The notes under the pieces were generated by a model. That model searched no databases. It was not told the origin of the DNA and saw nothing but the letters and a program-made list of their open reading frames with translations. Below, one piece after another: positions 54,905 through 64,000 of a DNA stretch of 64,000 nt. Numbering within the stretch: position 1 is the first letter of the stretch; each line of letters opens with the position of its first letter. The DNA is taken from contig NC_060909.1 in assembly GCF_014805685.1 (NCBI RefSeq), positions 3,034,792 to 3,098,791 of the forward strand, in the 5' to 3' direction. The translations under genes were made by a program, and so were the position numbers. The DNA comes from Silurus meridionalis. Lineage: Eukaryota; Chordata; Actinopteri; Siluriformes; Siluridae.

Positions 54905-56029
54905 GGAAAAAGTTATGTACAAGCCAAAATAATAGATTTGGATAAAGTGCTTGTCTGTCACTTTTTTTCAAGGACACCGACGAAGACAAGGCGAGCAGGT
55001 TGGGTTCAGGCATGCGTGGCTGCGGTTCCTGTGTACGAGTGCATCTCAGCACGATGACAAACACCTTTTGTCTTTTAGATGCCGATTGTGTTAAGAGCCA
55101 GCTTGAGATCTCGGCTCACGGGGGGATACAATTCAGCAGAGAATCGAACTCTTATCCTGAGAGCCCAGCAGTATTTCTACCACATCACACACTCTCAAAA
55201 GAATTAGGTTTGCAGCTGAACTTTTGACCTTCTCAGTAGACCAGGTAATGATAAAGCCCACAGATTGAAAAAGAGAGAGAGAAAAAAGAATGGCTTTCTC
55301 ACAAGGTGAGATGAACGCGTAATGGATTTTGCCTGCTGCATGCATTGATGATTCTGGGCTGCATATGTAGATCAGGACTTGGCGTGTTTGGCCGTGTTCA
55401 CACCAATACGTGCTTTTTCCGATCGGCGAAAACGTCGCTTTTTGAAAATCTCTCCGAAGAGGATACAATTGAAAATGGAGTTTTTCGAGTGGACTGTGAA
55501 AATAAAGTCTTTCTCGGAAATGAATGACGCATTTTTAATCATTGCCACGACATTTCAAAGACTCGAGGAACTAAATGCCAGGCGGAAATGATTTACGCTG
55601 AAGCGCATCACGTTTTGCTCATGCGCAGCACAGGGACGTGAGCATTTTCAGACGTTTCATCAGCAACCTTTGGGAAAATTAAGGAGGAAAAAACTGCTTT
55701 AGTCTTCCCAGCTTTAGCACAACACAAACCTCATTAACATACAGTTTAAAGGAAGGCTCATATGGGTCTTTTGTGCTGCGAACATTAATTACATCCTACA
55801 GATCCTCCTCTTAACACGAATAAATAATCGTTATTCATCAAAGACGAGTATGTGATCATTTTGTAATGTATCTTGAATAAATAAAAAGAAATTACATTTC
55901 ATTTGTTTTTGTCTTCTTCCATTCTTGACCACTAAGAATCAGGTCTCCTTTAAAGAAATTATTTGCTTATGTATGTATATGCCAATTTCTTTATTATACC
56001 CAAACCCAAACCAATAACCCAGAGATCTC
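54903..56029. other. Unassigned sequence
   Basis: Frames of 60-111 codons at 55000-55591 overlap on both strands; none shows a domain. No repeat family recognised. Confidence 0.3.
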
Positions 56030-56215
56030 TTTGGATGTGAGGGAAATCACACAGGGGTTAAAACATTGTCATGCTCATTTGCTCAAATCTCGAAACTCTC
56101 TGTCACCTCGATCTTCATGTATGTAGAGACCCCAAAGTGGCTCTTTCCTTAATTATGATTATTTATTTATTTGTATTTTTTGGCAATATTAGAAATAGAG
56201 AGCTTTCTTTTATAT
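56030..56215. repeat. Dispersed repeat J, continuous copy
   Basis: Contains 'gtcatgctcatttgctcaaa', 'cacctcgatcttcatgtatg' and 'agaaatagagagcttt'. A second copy is split into 57510-57572 and 58060-58165. It probably belongs to the decayed retroelement area but I cannot assign it. Confidence 0.45.
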
Positions 56216-56454
56216 ATCTAATTAAACTAAATTCAGAATCAATCAAACAGAATAAAAAAACTTTATTGTTCCCACAGGGAAATTGTTGGGTTTCAGCTGC
56301 TCAAAAAATGCAAGTAAAATAAAATTTAATCAAAGAAAAGAAAAATATTGAGTTATGTATTAAATATAAATGCTGTACGATTAATACATATCCAAACTTA
56401 TAAAAAATATGCAATGGCAAAAAATTCTTATATTTAGAACCAAAAATTCTCTGT

Positions 56455-56697
56455 TTCTTGATAACCTGCATCCAGAAACATCACAAGCAACCTCCAGACT
56501 ACATGCTTCCTGCTAGGTTTATGACCTTGGTTCTATCCTCTGGTTCTATGTTTAATTATTTAATTATTTTGCCCCATTTTGTGCATTTGAGTCCGACCAC
56601 CTGACCTTGCACCTGTTTTTGACCAAGTTTGTGCCATATATATATATTTTTAAATAAACCCAATACTTACACCTGCATCTGTCCCTGTGGTCTGACA
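56455..56697 (+). mobile_element. Ty3/gypsy LTR remnant (probable 5' LTR)
   Basis: Ends 'cctgtggtctgaca' with the CA expected for an LTR end, and has a polyadenylation-like 'aaataaaccc' about 40 bp before. The left boundary is a guess. It immediately precedes a gag-like remnant on the same strand. Confidence 0.45.
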
Positions 56698-57160
56698 GTG
56701 TAAACACCATGTACATGGAAGCAGCAGGTGTTCTAGACTGGCAGCAGGAACAAGCACTTCAATGAAGTCCCATTTGTGGGAACAAACACTAGCAGCTAGC
56801 AATAAACAACTTGAAACCCATGGAGCTCACCTGCATGTTAACCCTATTGCTAGCCCCACAATTGGTTTTCTCACTTATACACACCTGGACAAATACTCCA
56901 TAGACCTGTACCTGTACTTTTTTAACCAGAACGTTCATCATGTCATCACTTCATTCAGCTCTTTCAATGAGCTTTTGATTGCTCATTAGAGGGAAGGCTA
57001 AAAGGGCAGCATCTTCTGTCTGTAAGACAAGGCAAGCGCAATACTGCAAAGTTGGACTTTTGCTCTGAGAAGTAGAGTGTTAAGAAGGAACCAGCACTCA
57101 TATTCCCCATAACCAAAAAGTATTGGTCAGTCAAGCTCTCCTAAACCTGTGCATATCAGC
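56698..57160 (+). pseudogene. Ty3/gypsy gag remnant
   Basis: The frame at 56762-56989 reads through YLYFFNQNVHHVITSFSSFN and then a stretch like ELLIAH, resembling the capsid region of fish gypsy Gag. It then breaks; 'tctgtaagacaaggcaagcg' echoes the RQG motif that follows in such proteins. No zinc knuckle can be recognised. The assignment is supported by the LTR before it and the pol remnant after it. Confidence 0.45.
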
Positions 57161-58270
57161 CAAGCCAAGCTCAGTGGTGAGGGAGAATAAATGTTCATTT
57201 ACATAAAAGATATTTAGAAGGTCTCTCCATTGTCTCAAAAATGATTGGCTGTTGGATGTTTTATTGACCGGGCCCTTGTCGAACCCCTTAAATGAAGAAG
57301 GAGGCCATTGAAAAACCCACTCCTAATTAAATTCCTAGGTGGAGGATCCATCAGAGGAGCATTCATCACACACAGCACTTTTACCAGCATGCTCCAAATT
57401 GGCACCTTCTATTGATAAAAAGCTCTCAATCCTGTCCAAGATCACCTCCAGAAAATGCATGGACGTCCAATGTTATCTACTGATGCAAGCCAGAAGATAT
57501 CTGAGATAAGATAAGAACGAAATCACGCAGGGTTTAGCACAATGTCATGCTCATTTACACAAGTCCCTGAGCTCCTTCAGTTCAGTTCAGTTCATCTTTA
57601 TAGATTTCTTATAAGTAAATTGGTTGCGGCATACAGTACAAGCATATAACACAAGACATGAAATAACACAAACACTCAATACAAACACACAATTTCTCCT
57701 AAGAGGTATTTGTCTTAAATTGAACTAATAGGAGGTCTATTCTGAGTGCCAGAAGGGAGGAGGTGAAACTTGTAGGAAACATGATACATAAGGTGGGAAT
57801 CATCTAACAAAATGCTCTGGGCTTTACCCAAAATCTGTCTATGATATAACTCGTCAACTGGTTCCTCCACATAATTTTACTTCCCTGGTTAACAATGCTC
57901 TCAAAACAATTTTGGTTTTTACGTTTAGAGAATTAAACCGACACAAAAATCGCAATGAAAAATATAACAGGGACTAATGTAGGATCTGTAGGACATGCAG
58001 ATCAATATTTTATCCATGTTAAATGACCTCAGTTTCGGCAAACGATACAAAGTATAACCCTGTCATCTCGAACTTCATGTAGAGCCCCGCAAATAAGTCA
58101 GAATGAACTTTAATAAGAATTGAGAAGTTGTTTAGGAATAGAGAGCTGCCCCCTTATGTCTGTGGTGATGAGCTCTTAGCTGGTACCTTCATATAATTGC
58201 ATTTATCCATTGTTTTAAGCTCAATATAAAAAGTTATTAAAGAATATATCAAGAAAGTTTTCAAATAGCG
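57161..58270. other. Decayed interior, including split repeat J copy
   Basis: Holds the left part of repeat J at 57510-57572 ('cacaatgtcatgctcattta') and its continuation at 58060-58165 ('catctcgaacttcatgtaga', 'aggaatagagagctgc'). About 490 bp lie between, beginning with a triple 'gttca' run, which look like a later insertion. Protease and early pol expected between gag and RT are not recognisable. Confidence 0.4.
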
Positions 58271-59125
58271 ATACGTCTGGCCATCCACCTCTTCTCTGCT
58301 GAAAAATTCAGGCCTTGCATAGACTACAGAGAATCAAATCAAATAACCATTAAACATCTTTATCCTCTGCCTCTAGTCTCCTCGGCACTAGAGCAACTGC
58401 ATAATGCAAAAATCTACACAAACTCGATCTACATAGTGCTTATGACCTCATTCGTATCAGAGATGGAGACAAACGCAAACCGCCTTTAGAACACCGCTGG
58501 CCAATACTCCAGCTGGTTTCCTATAGTTTATCACTGACGTGCTGCATGACATGCTGTATTATTCCTCATTACTAACGTATTGACAACGAATTCCCCGAAG
58601 CTGTGCTAGCTTCCCTACTTCAACACTATCTCTACACAAAAGTTGTTCCAGGCATTGTTCCTTGAGTACATTATCAGCTCGGAGGGGGTCTTCATGTCCC
58701 AGGGAGAAGTCTGAGTGGTACATGAATGGGTTTCTGGGCTTCATCAATTTCTACCATGGTCTCAGTTACCACCTCACAGATACCTCGCTCACCTAGTTGT
58801 TGGGGGAAAAAATGATTTTAAGAAACCGTAGTGGAACTTGGGTACAGAGAGGACTTTTGTCTGGCTTTTTGTGGAGGTTAACGCTTGTGAGACAGGGGTC
58901 AGGGCTGGATTACCTCAGTGTTTCTCAAATCAGCCTGGCAAACCCAATCCTCTGCCATATTATTTTTTAAGAAACAGATTCCTGCTGAATGTAACGATGA
59001 CATCGGCAACTGCTTGATGATAGCAGGAGATGCACAACACTTCACCATTTTCATTAAGCGCAAGAAACTCAATTATCTCAAGACAGACATGGGGCTGGAC
59101 TCCCATCAAGCATGCTGGACTATCT
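58271..59125 (+). pseudogene. Ty3/gypsy pol remnant: reverse transcriptase to RNase H
   Basis: A plus-strand stretch from about 58304 reads [16 protein letters not shown] and continues with [20 protein letters not shown], the fingers region of gypsy RT. Further on, 'cgtgctgcatgacatgctgt' and 'cgaattccccgaagctgtgc' mark later RT segments in shifted frames, without an intact YxDD catalytic motif. From 58918 an open frame preserves RNase H-like pieces (AILFFKKQIPAECNDDIGN and, after damage, LNYLKTDMGL). Frameshifts, stops and deletions make it non-functional. Order and strand agree with the LTR and gag remnants upstream. No integrase or 3' LTR was found; a hAT end follows. Confidence 0.7.
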
Positions 59126-59164
59126 CACCAGGCACACTATTGAACGAAAAACAATCATTTAAAC

Positions 59165-59470
59165 CAGTGGTCCCCAACCCCCGGGCCTCGGACCGGCACC
59201 GGTCTGTGGGTCAATTGGTACCGGGGCCACACAGACACAATACATAAATTACATTATTTCTGTTTTATTTATTATCTGATTCTGAATGATGTTTTATTTT
59301 GGAAAATGACCGGATTCTCTCCGCCACATCTGTCTATGACTCACTCTTCATGCATGTCAAGATGCCTCGGTCATAAGTCTTACCTCCATCCGCTACCTTC
59401 TTAAAGGGGCTGCTCCGGCCGCTAACACATAATACATTACCGCTAAAGTAAAAATATCTACAGTATATCT
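59165..59470 (+). mobile_element. hAT element 5' end
   Basis: Starts CAGTGGTCCCCAACCCCCGG and continues 'ggaccggcaccggtctgtgg', the well-known left end of a hAT family common in fish and other vertebrates, followed by 'ggattctctccgccacatct' and 'gatgcctcggtcataagtct'. It is cut off before the transposase and abuts a Tc1-II copy. Confidence 0.7.
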
Positions 59471-59482
59471 ATTATAACAATT

Positions 59483-59873
59483 TTGCACCTGTTAGTGAAC
59501 ATTTTGTCCTCAAAGTTGATGTTTGAAGCAGGAACAATGGGCGAGCGTAAGGATTTGAGTTGAGTTTGACGAGGACCAAATTGTGACGTCTAGACGACTG
59601 GGTCAGAGCATCTCCATAACTGCAGCTCTTGTAAGATGTTCTGTTCTGCAGTGCTCAGTATCTATCAAAAGTGCTCCAAGGAAGGAACAGTGGTGAACCG
59701 GCGACAGGGTCGTGGGCGGCCGAGGCTCATTGTTGCACGTGAGCAGCGGAAGGCTGGTCCGTGTGGTCCGATCCAACAGATGAGCACCTGTAGCTCAAAC
59801 TGCTGAAGAAGTTCATGTTGATGGAAACAACACAATATTAGGCAGGTGGTCATAATGTTATGGCTGATTGGTG
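59483..59873 (+). mobile_element. Tc1-II element with transposase N-terminal remnant
   Basis: From 'gcacctgttagtgaacattt' to 'ggtggtcataatgttatggc'. The DNA contains the same helix-turn-helix coding blocks as the copy at 23286 ('gactgggtcagagcatctcc', 'ggtgaaccggcgacagggtc'), interrupted by frameshifts, and jumps directly to the 3' end. The catalytic domain is absent. The minus-strand frame at 59665-59853 is a shadow. Confidence 0.8.
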
Positions 59874-60179
59874 GCCATAAATGTATTATTAATCAGTGTA
59901 TACATATTTCTCTACTGGCAAAGAGGTGTTGGAAAAAAATTACTCCTTACCAGAGAGAGTTGAGAGAATCTTTTCATCTTTCAGAATTGTCCTCAGACTT
60001 TGAAACAGCAAAGCACCATACAAATATATATAATTTTTTTTTTTTTTTTTTTGTTATCATTACTATTATTATTATCATTCAAACTTTTCTTGACATTTGC
60101 TTTTTCTGCGAGTGTGCTTTCTGCAAGAACTATAATCCAGACGTATTTCTATGACTATAATAAATTTGTCTCAGGCTCC
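59874..60179. other. Unassigned sequence with T-run
   Basis: Poly-T at about 60030-60052 followed by an ATT-rich stretch. Two plus frames across it (60-102 codons) are low-complexity artefacts. Confidence 0.4.
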
Positions 60180-60600
60180 TAAAACGGGTGCAGAGGTTTA
60201 ATAGGAGCTCATGTGTTGGTTAATCTACTCAGGGAACCGGGCAATAGGGCAGAATGGAGCAGAGGTTGTTGGTATCAATCGAAGCAGGTATTCGGTCTGC
60301 CTGAAATCACTCGCCCACCGTGCATCTCGCCTTAATTTGACGCTGAGTAGATCTGACAATGCGTTTCTCTTAATTGGTAATTAAAAGCGAGGCCCAGTGG
60401 ATAGTATAATGAGGTCTCGCTAGTGCTTTGATGTACATCTTTGACTGACATGCATATTTTTTTTCCTGTGACATGAATAATGAGGCTGATATTTCCCTGC
60501 TGGAAGCATTCTGATGACATCATATTACATTGATTAAGATTTCTTAATTGCACTGATGCCACATGCTTCCAAGGCAACGGTTATGCTAACCTTCTGTTCG
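60180..60600. promoter_or_regulatory. Candidate conserved non-coding block
   Basis: About 420 bp without any recognisable repeat, with balanced composition and clustered homeodomain-like cores: 'cttaattggtaattaaaagc' (60370-60389), 'gcttaattgcactg'-type sequence near 60543, 'ctgacatgcatat' near 60446. This texture is typical of developmental enhancers in fish gene deserts. No coding frame of interest. Confidence 0.28.
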
Positions 60601-61565
60601 GAAGTCAAAACAGGATCCTGTTCACAACTTACATTTTTTTTCGAGGAGCTCATGCTAGAGCAAAATGGAAGTGAAGTGGACATTTAGGTTTTTTTTTTTC
60701 CAAAAAGAACAATGGAGGATCTGAGGTGAGGAAAAACGCTCCATTTACTCTGATCTGAAAATGGGAACCGTTCATATGGTTATTCTGTGGTGTAGCTACA
60801 GCAAGTCTGTCCCCAGATGAACCATTAGAGCTTCTGAGAGCTTTCTAAACAGAAAACTTGTTTTTTTTTTTCAAGAATAAATTAGTTATTTGAAGAAAGA
60901 TATAAAACAATAAATAAATTGTCCAAAAACACGGTATAGAATTCAAGTGAAGTCACATCATGCATGTAAAAAAACAACTATGACATAATCTTCTATGACC
61001 ATTAATTTGAAGTCAATTCACAATTAAAGTTTGTTTGACTTTTAGGACTTCAAAACACCGAAAACCTAAAGGACGTTCGAGCCGTTTGTTGCTGTGCATT
61101 GATTATTCGGCTAATGCAGGGATTGTGTGATTTCCAACAATGTCACAAAACAGCTGTCTGGACAAATGCTTCCATTAAGATAATAGTGCAAATTGTGCAT
61201 GTTACTCAGGCTTTACATAAATATTTATGCCACCATTTGGCCTGTCAAGATGCTTTTACAATAACCAAAACAGCATAACATACTGAGCGGTTTGTCAATA
61301 CTGTTTTAAAAATAATGTCGAATTTGACATCGTTTTTATATTCGAGCCCGGCTGTCAAAATGCTTCCGTAAGTATTTGATGTTAAATTGTGAAGGAGCGG
61401 CGTGTTATTCGGTCTGACAAGATTGCGAAGTAAAATGACCGAGTCGTGCCAACATGCATATTCACCAACCCTGAGCTGCTAATTCAATTCCTCACTAACA
61501 GGATGTGGCAGGCAGTGACTACTAATGACTAGTTATTATTACTGAAAATCTTAAGGAGCATTATA
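60601..61565. other. Unassigned sequence
   Basis: No family recognised; a few poly-T runs. Confidence 0.35.
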
Positions 61566-64000
61566 TATACACCCACACCCACACGCATACACATAACACC
61601 CACACGTATACACATAACACCCACACGCATTTACATCACACCCATACCCACACACATACACATAACACCCACACGCATTTACATCACACCCATACCCACA
61701 CGCATACACATAACACCCACGCATACACATAACACCCACACGCATTTACATCACACCCATACCCACACACATACACATAACACCCACACGCATTTACATC
61801 ACACCCACACGCATACACATAACACCACACGCATACACACCCACACGCATACACATAACACCCACACGCATACATAACACCCACACGATACACATAACAC
61901 CCACACGTATACACATAACACCCACACGCATACACATCACACCACACGCATACACATAACACCCACACGCATTTACATCACACCCACACGCATACACATA
62001 ACACCCACACGCATTTACATCACACCCATACCCACACGCATACATATAACACCCACACGCATACACATAACACCCGCATTTACATCACACCCTGCGTATA
62101 CACATAACACCCACCGCGCATTTACATCACACCCTGCATACACATAACACCTGCGCATACACATAACACCCACACGCATACACATAACACCCACACGCAT
62201 TTACATCACACCCACACGCACACATAACACCCACACGCATACACATACCACCCACACGCATACACATAACACCCACGCATACACATAACACCCACACGAT
62301 ACACATAACACCCACACGATACACATAACACCCACGCATACACACATAACACCCACACGCATACACATAACACCCACGCATTTACATCACACCCACACGC
62401 ATACACATAACACCCACACGCATTTACATAACACCCACGCATTTACATCACACCCACACACATACACATACCACACGCATACACATAACACCCACGCGCA
62501 TACACATAACACCCTGCACGCATACACATACCACACGCATACACATAACACCCACACGCATACACATACCACCCACACGCACATAACACCCACGCATACA
62601 CATCACACCACACGCATACACATAACACCCACACGCATTTACATCACACCCACACACATACACATAACACCTGCGCATACACATAACACCCACGCATACA
62701 CATAACACCCACACGCATACACATCACACCCACACGCATACACATAACACCCACACGCACACATCACACCCACACGCATACACATAACACCCACACGCAT
62801 TTACATCACACCCACACGCATACACATAACACCCACACGCATTTACATCACACCCTGCATACACATAACACCCGCATACACATAACACCCACACGCATAC
62901 ACATAACACCCACACGCATACACACATAACACCCACACGTACACATAACACCCACACGATACACATAACACCCACACGCATTTACATCACACCCACACAT
63001 ATACACATAACACCCACACGCATTTACATCACACCACACGCATACATCACACCCACACGCATACACATAACACCCACACGCATACACATAACACCCACAC
63101 GCATACATCACACCCACACGCATACACATAACACCCACACGCATATACACATAACACCCACACGCATACACATACCACCCACACGCATACACATACCACC
63201 CACACGCACACATAACACCCACACGCATTTACATCACACCCACACGTATACACATAACACCCACACGCATACACATACCACCCACACGCACACATAACAC
63301 CCACACGCATACACATCACACCCACACGCATACACATAACACCCTGCGCATTTACATCACACCCACACGCATACACATAACACCCACACGCATACACATA
63401 ACACCACACGCATACACATAACACCCACACGCATACACATCACACCCACACACATACACATAACACCCGCATTTACATCACACCCACACGCATACACATA
63501 ACACCACACGCATTTACATCACACCCACACATATACACATAACACCCACACGCATTTACATCACACCCACACGCATACACATCACACCCACACGCACATA
63601 ACACCCACACGCATACACATAACACCCACACGCATACACATCACACCCACGCATACACATAACACCCTGCGCATTTACATCACACCCACACATATACACA
63701 TAACACCCGCATACACATACCCACACGCATACACATACACCCACACGCATACACATAACACCCACACGCATACACATACCCACACGCATACACATCACAC
63801 CCACACGCATACACATAACACCCACACGCATACACATCACACCCACACGCATACACATAACACCCACACGCATACACATAACACCCACACACGCATACAC
63901 ATAACACCCTGCGCATACACATAACACCCACACACGCATACACATAACACCCACACGTATACACATAACACCCACACGCATACACATAACACCACACGCA
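61566..64000. repeat. 21-bp minisatellite, at least 2.4 kb, continuing past the window
   Basis: More than 110 units of about 21 bp. Two main variants alternate irregularly: cgcatacacataacaccca(ca) and cgcatttacatcacaccca(ca). Shortened or one-base-shifted units ('accacacgc', 'ccctgcgc') occur throughout. Since 21 bp is seven codons, all minus-strand frames stay open for long stretches (up to 143 codons), reading MRVGVMC, YACGCYV or VWVLCVC repeats. These frames are a property of the array, not evidence of a gene. The right edge is not in the window. Confidence 0.97.

Noticed and set aside
58271..59125. Active retroelement or virus
   Set aside because: The pol remnant has frameshifts and stops, lacks the RT catalytic motif, and no integrase or 3' LTR is present.
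61566..64000. Cys/Val-rich proteins of up to 143 residues on the minus strand
   Set aside because: They are translations of a 21-bp (seven-codon) tandem repeat; several frames are open at once and none has a unique sequence part.
61566..64000. CRISPR-like array
   Set aside because: Units are contiguous with no unique spacers, and the rest of the window is eukaryotic.

Overview
This window looks like non-coding, repeat-dense DNA from a ray-finned fish. The evidence is the repeat content: many decayed Tc1-like DNA transposons, hAT and pogo-like elements, tRNA-derived SINEs with the common fish tail ending in 'gtctgccaaat', a Ty3/gypsy remnant, an RTE-type LINE fragment, and long CA, GATA and AT microsatellites. 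The SINE and interspersed families resemble ones I associate with otophysan fish, catfishes especially, but that placement is inference. I found no intact protein-coding gene, rRNA, CRISPR array or bacterial operon. The longest open frames lie inside tandem repeats or antisense to transposons. The window is best read as intergenic or large-intron DNA.

Layout. 1-4.2 kb: a hAT-like element with near-perfect 8-bp target duplication, a pogo-like MITE, a Tc1 fragment and a SINE. 4.4-8.3 kb: two locally CpG-rich patches with short candidate reading frames (one with a signal-peptide-like start), separated by SINEs and microsatellites. 8.4-13.2 kb: ancient interspersed repeats and a 1.15-kb hAT element that carries a tRNA-Glu-derived SINE inside it, both bounded by target duplications. 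14.9-15.8 kb: a degenerate minisatellite. 16.7-24.1 kb: Tc1 copies, SINE pieces, and a hAT-like element split by another repeat. 26.0-26.5 kb: a candidate conserved regulatory block with two octamer motifs. 27-33 kb: hAT-like repeats, a clean 197-bp hAT MITE and Tc1 fragments. 34.5-34.9 kb: a 33-bp minisatellite. 36.9-49.5 kb: SINEs, seven Tc1 copies or fragments, a solo LTR sitting in a Tc1 end, and a microsatellite inside a 25-bp perfect inverted repeat. 50.6-51.5 kb: a TTAGG-rich minisatellite. 53-54.2 kb: Tc1, an RTE LINE 3' end and an 11-bp satellite derived from a transposon end. 56-59.9 kb: a decayed Ty3/gypsy element, then hAT and Tc1 remnants. 60.2-60.6 kb: a second candidate conserved block. 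61.6-64 kb: a 21-bp minisatellite running off the window end.

The elements do not form a pathway. What can be read is a history of insertions: several nested pairs give a relative order of activity, and the LINE fragment and the tRNA-Glu SINE share a 3' tail, as expected if LINE machinery of that type mobilised the SINE. All similarity statements are by eye; no alignment or database search was run.
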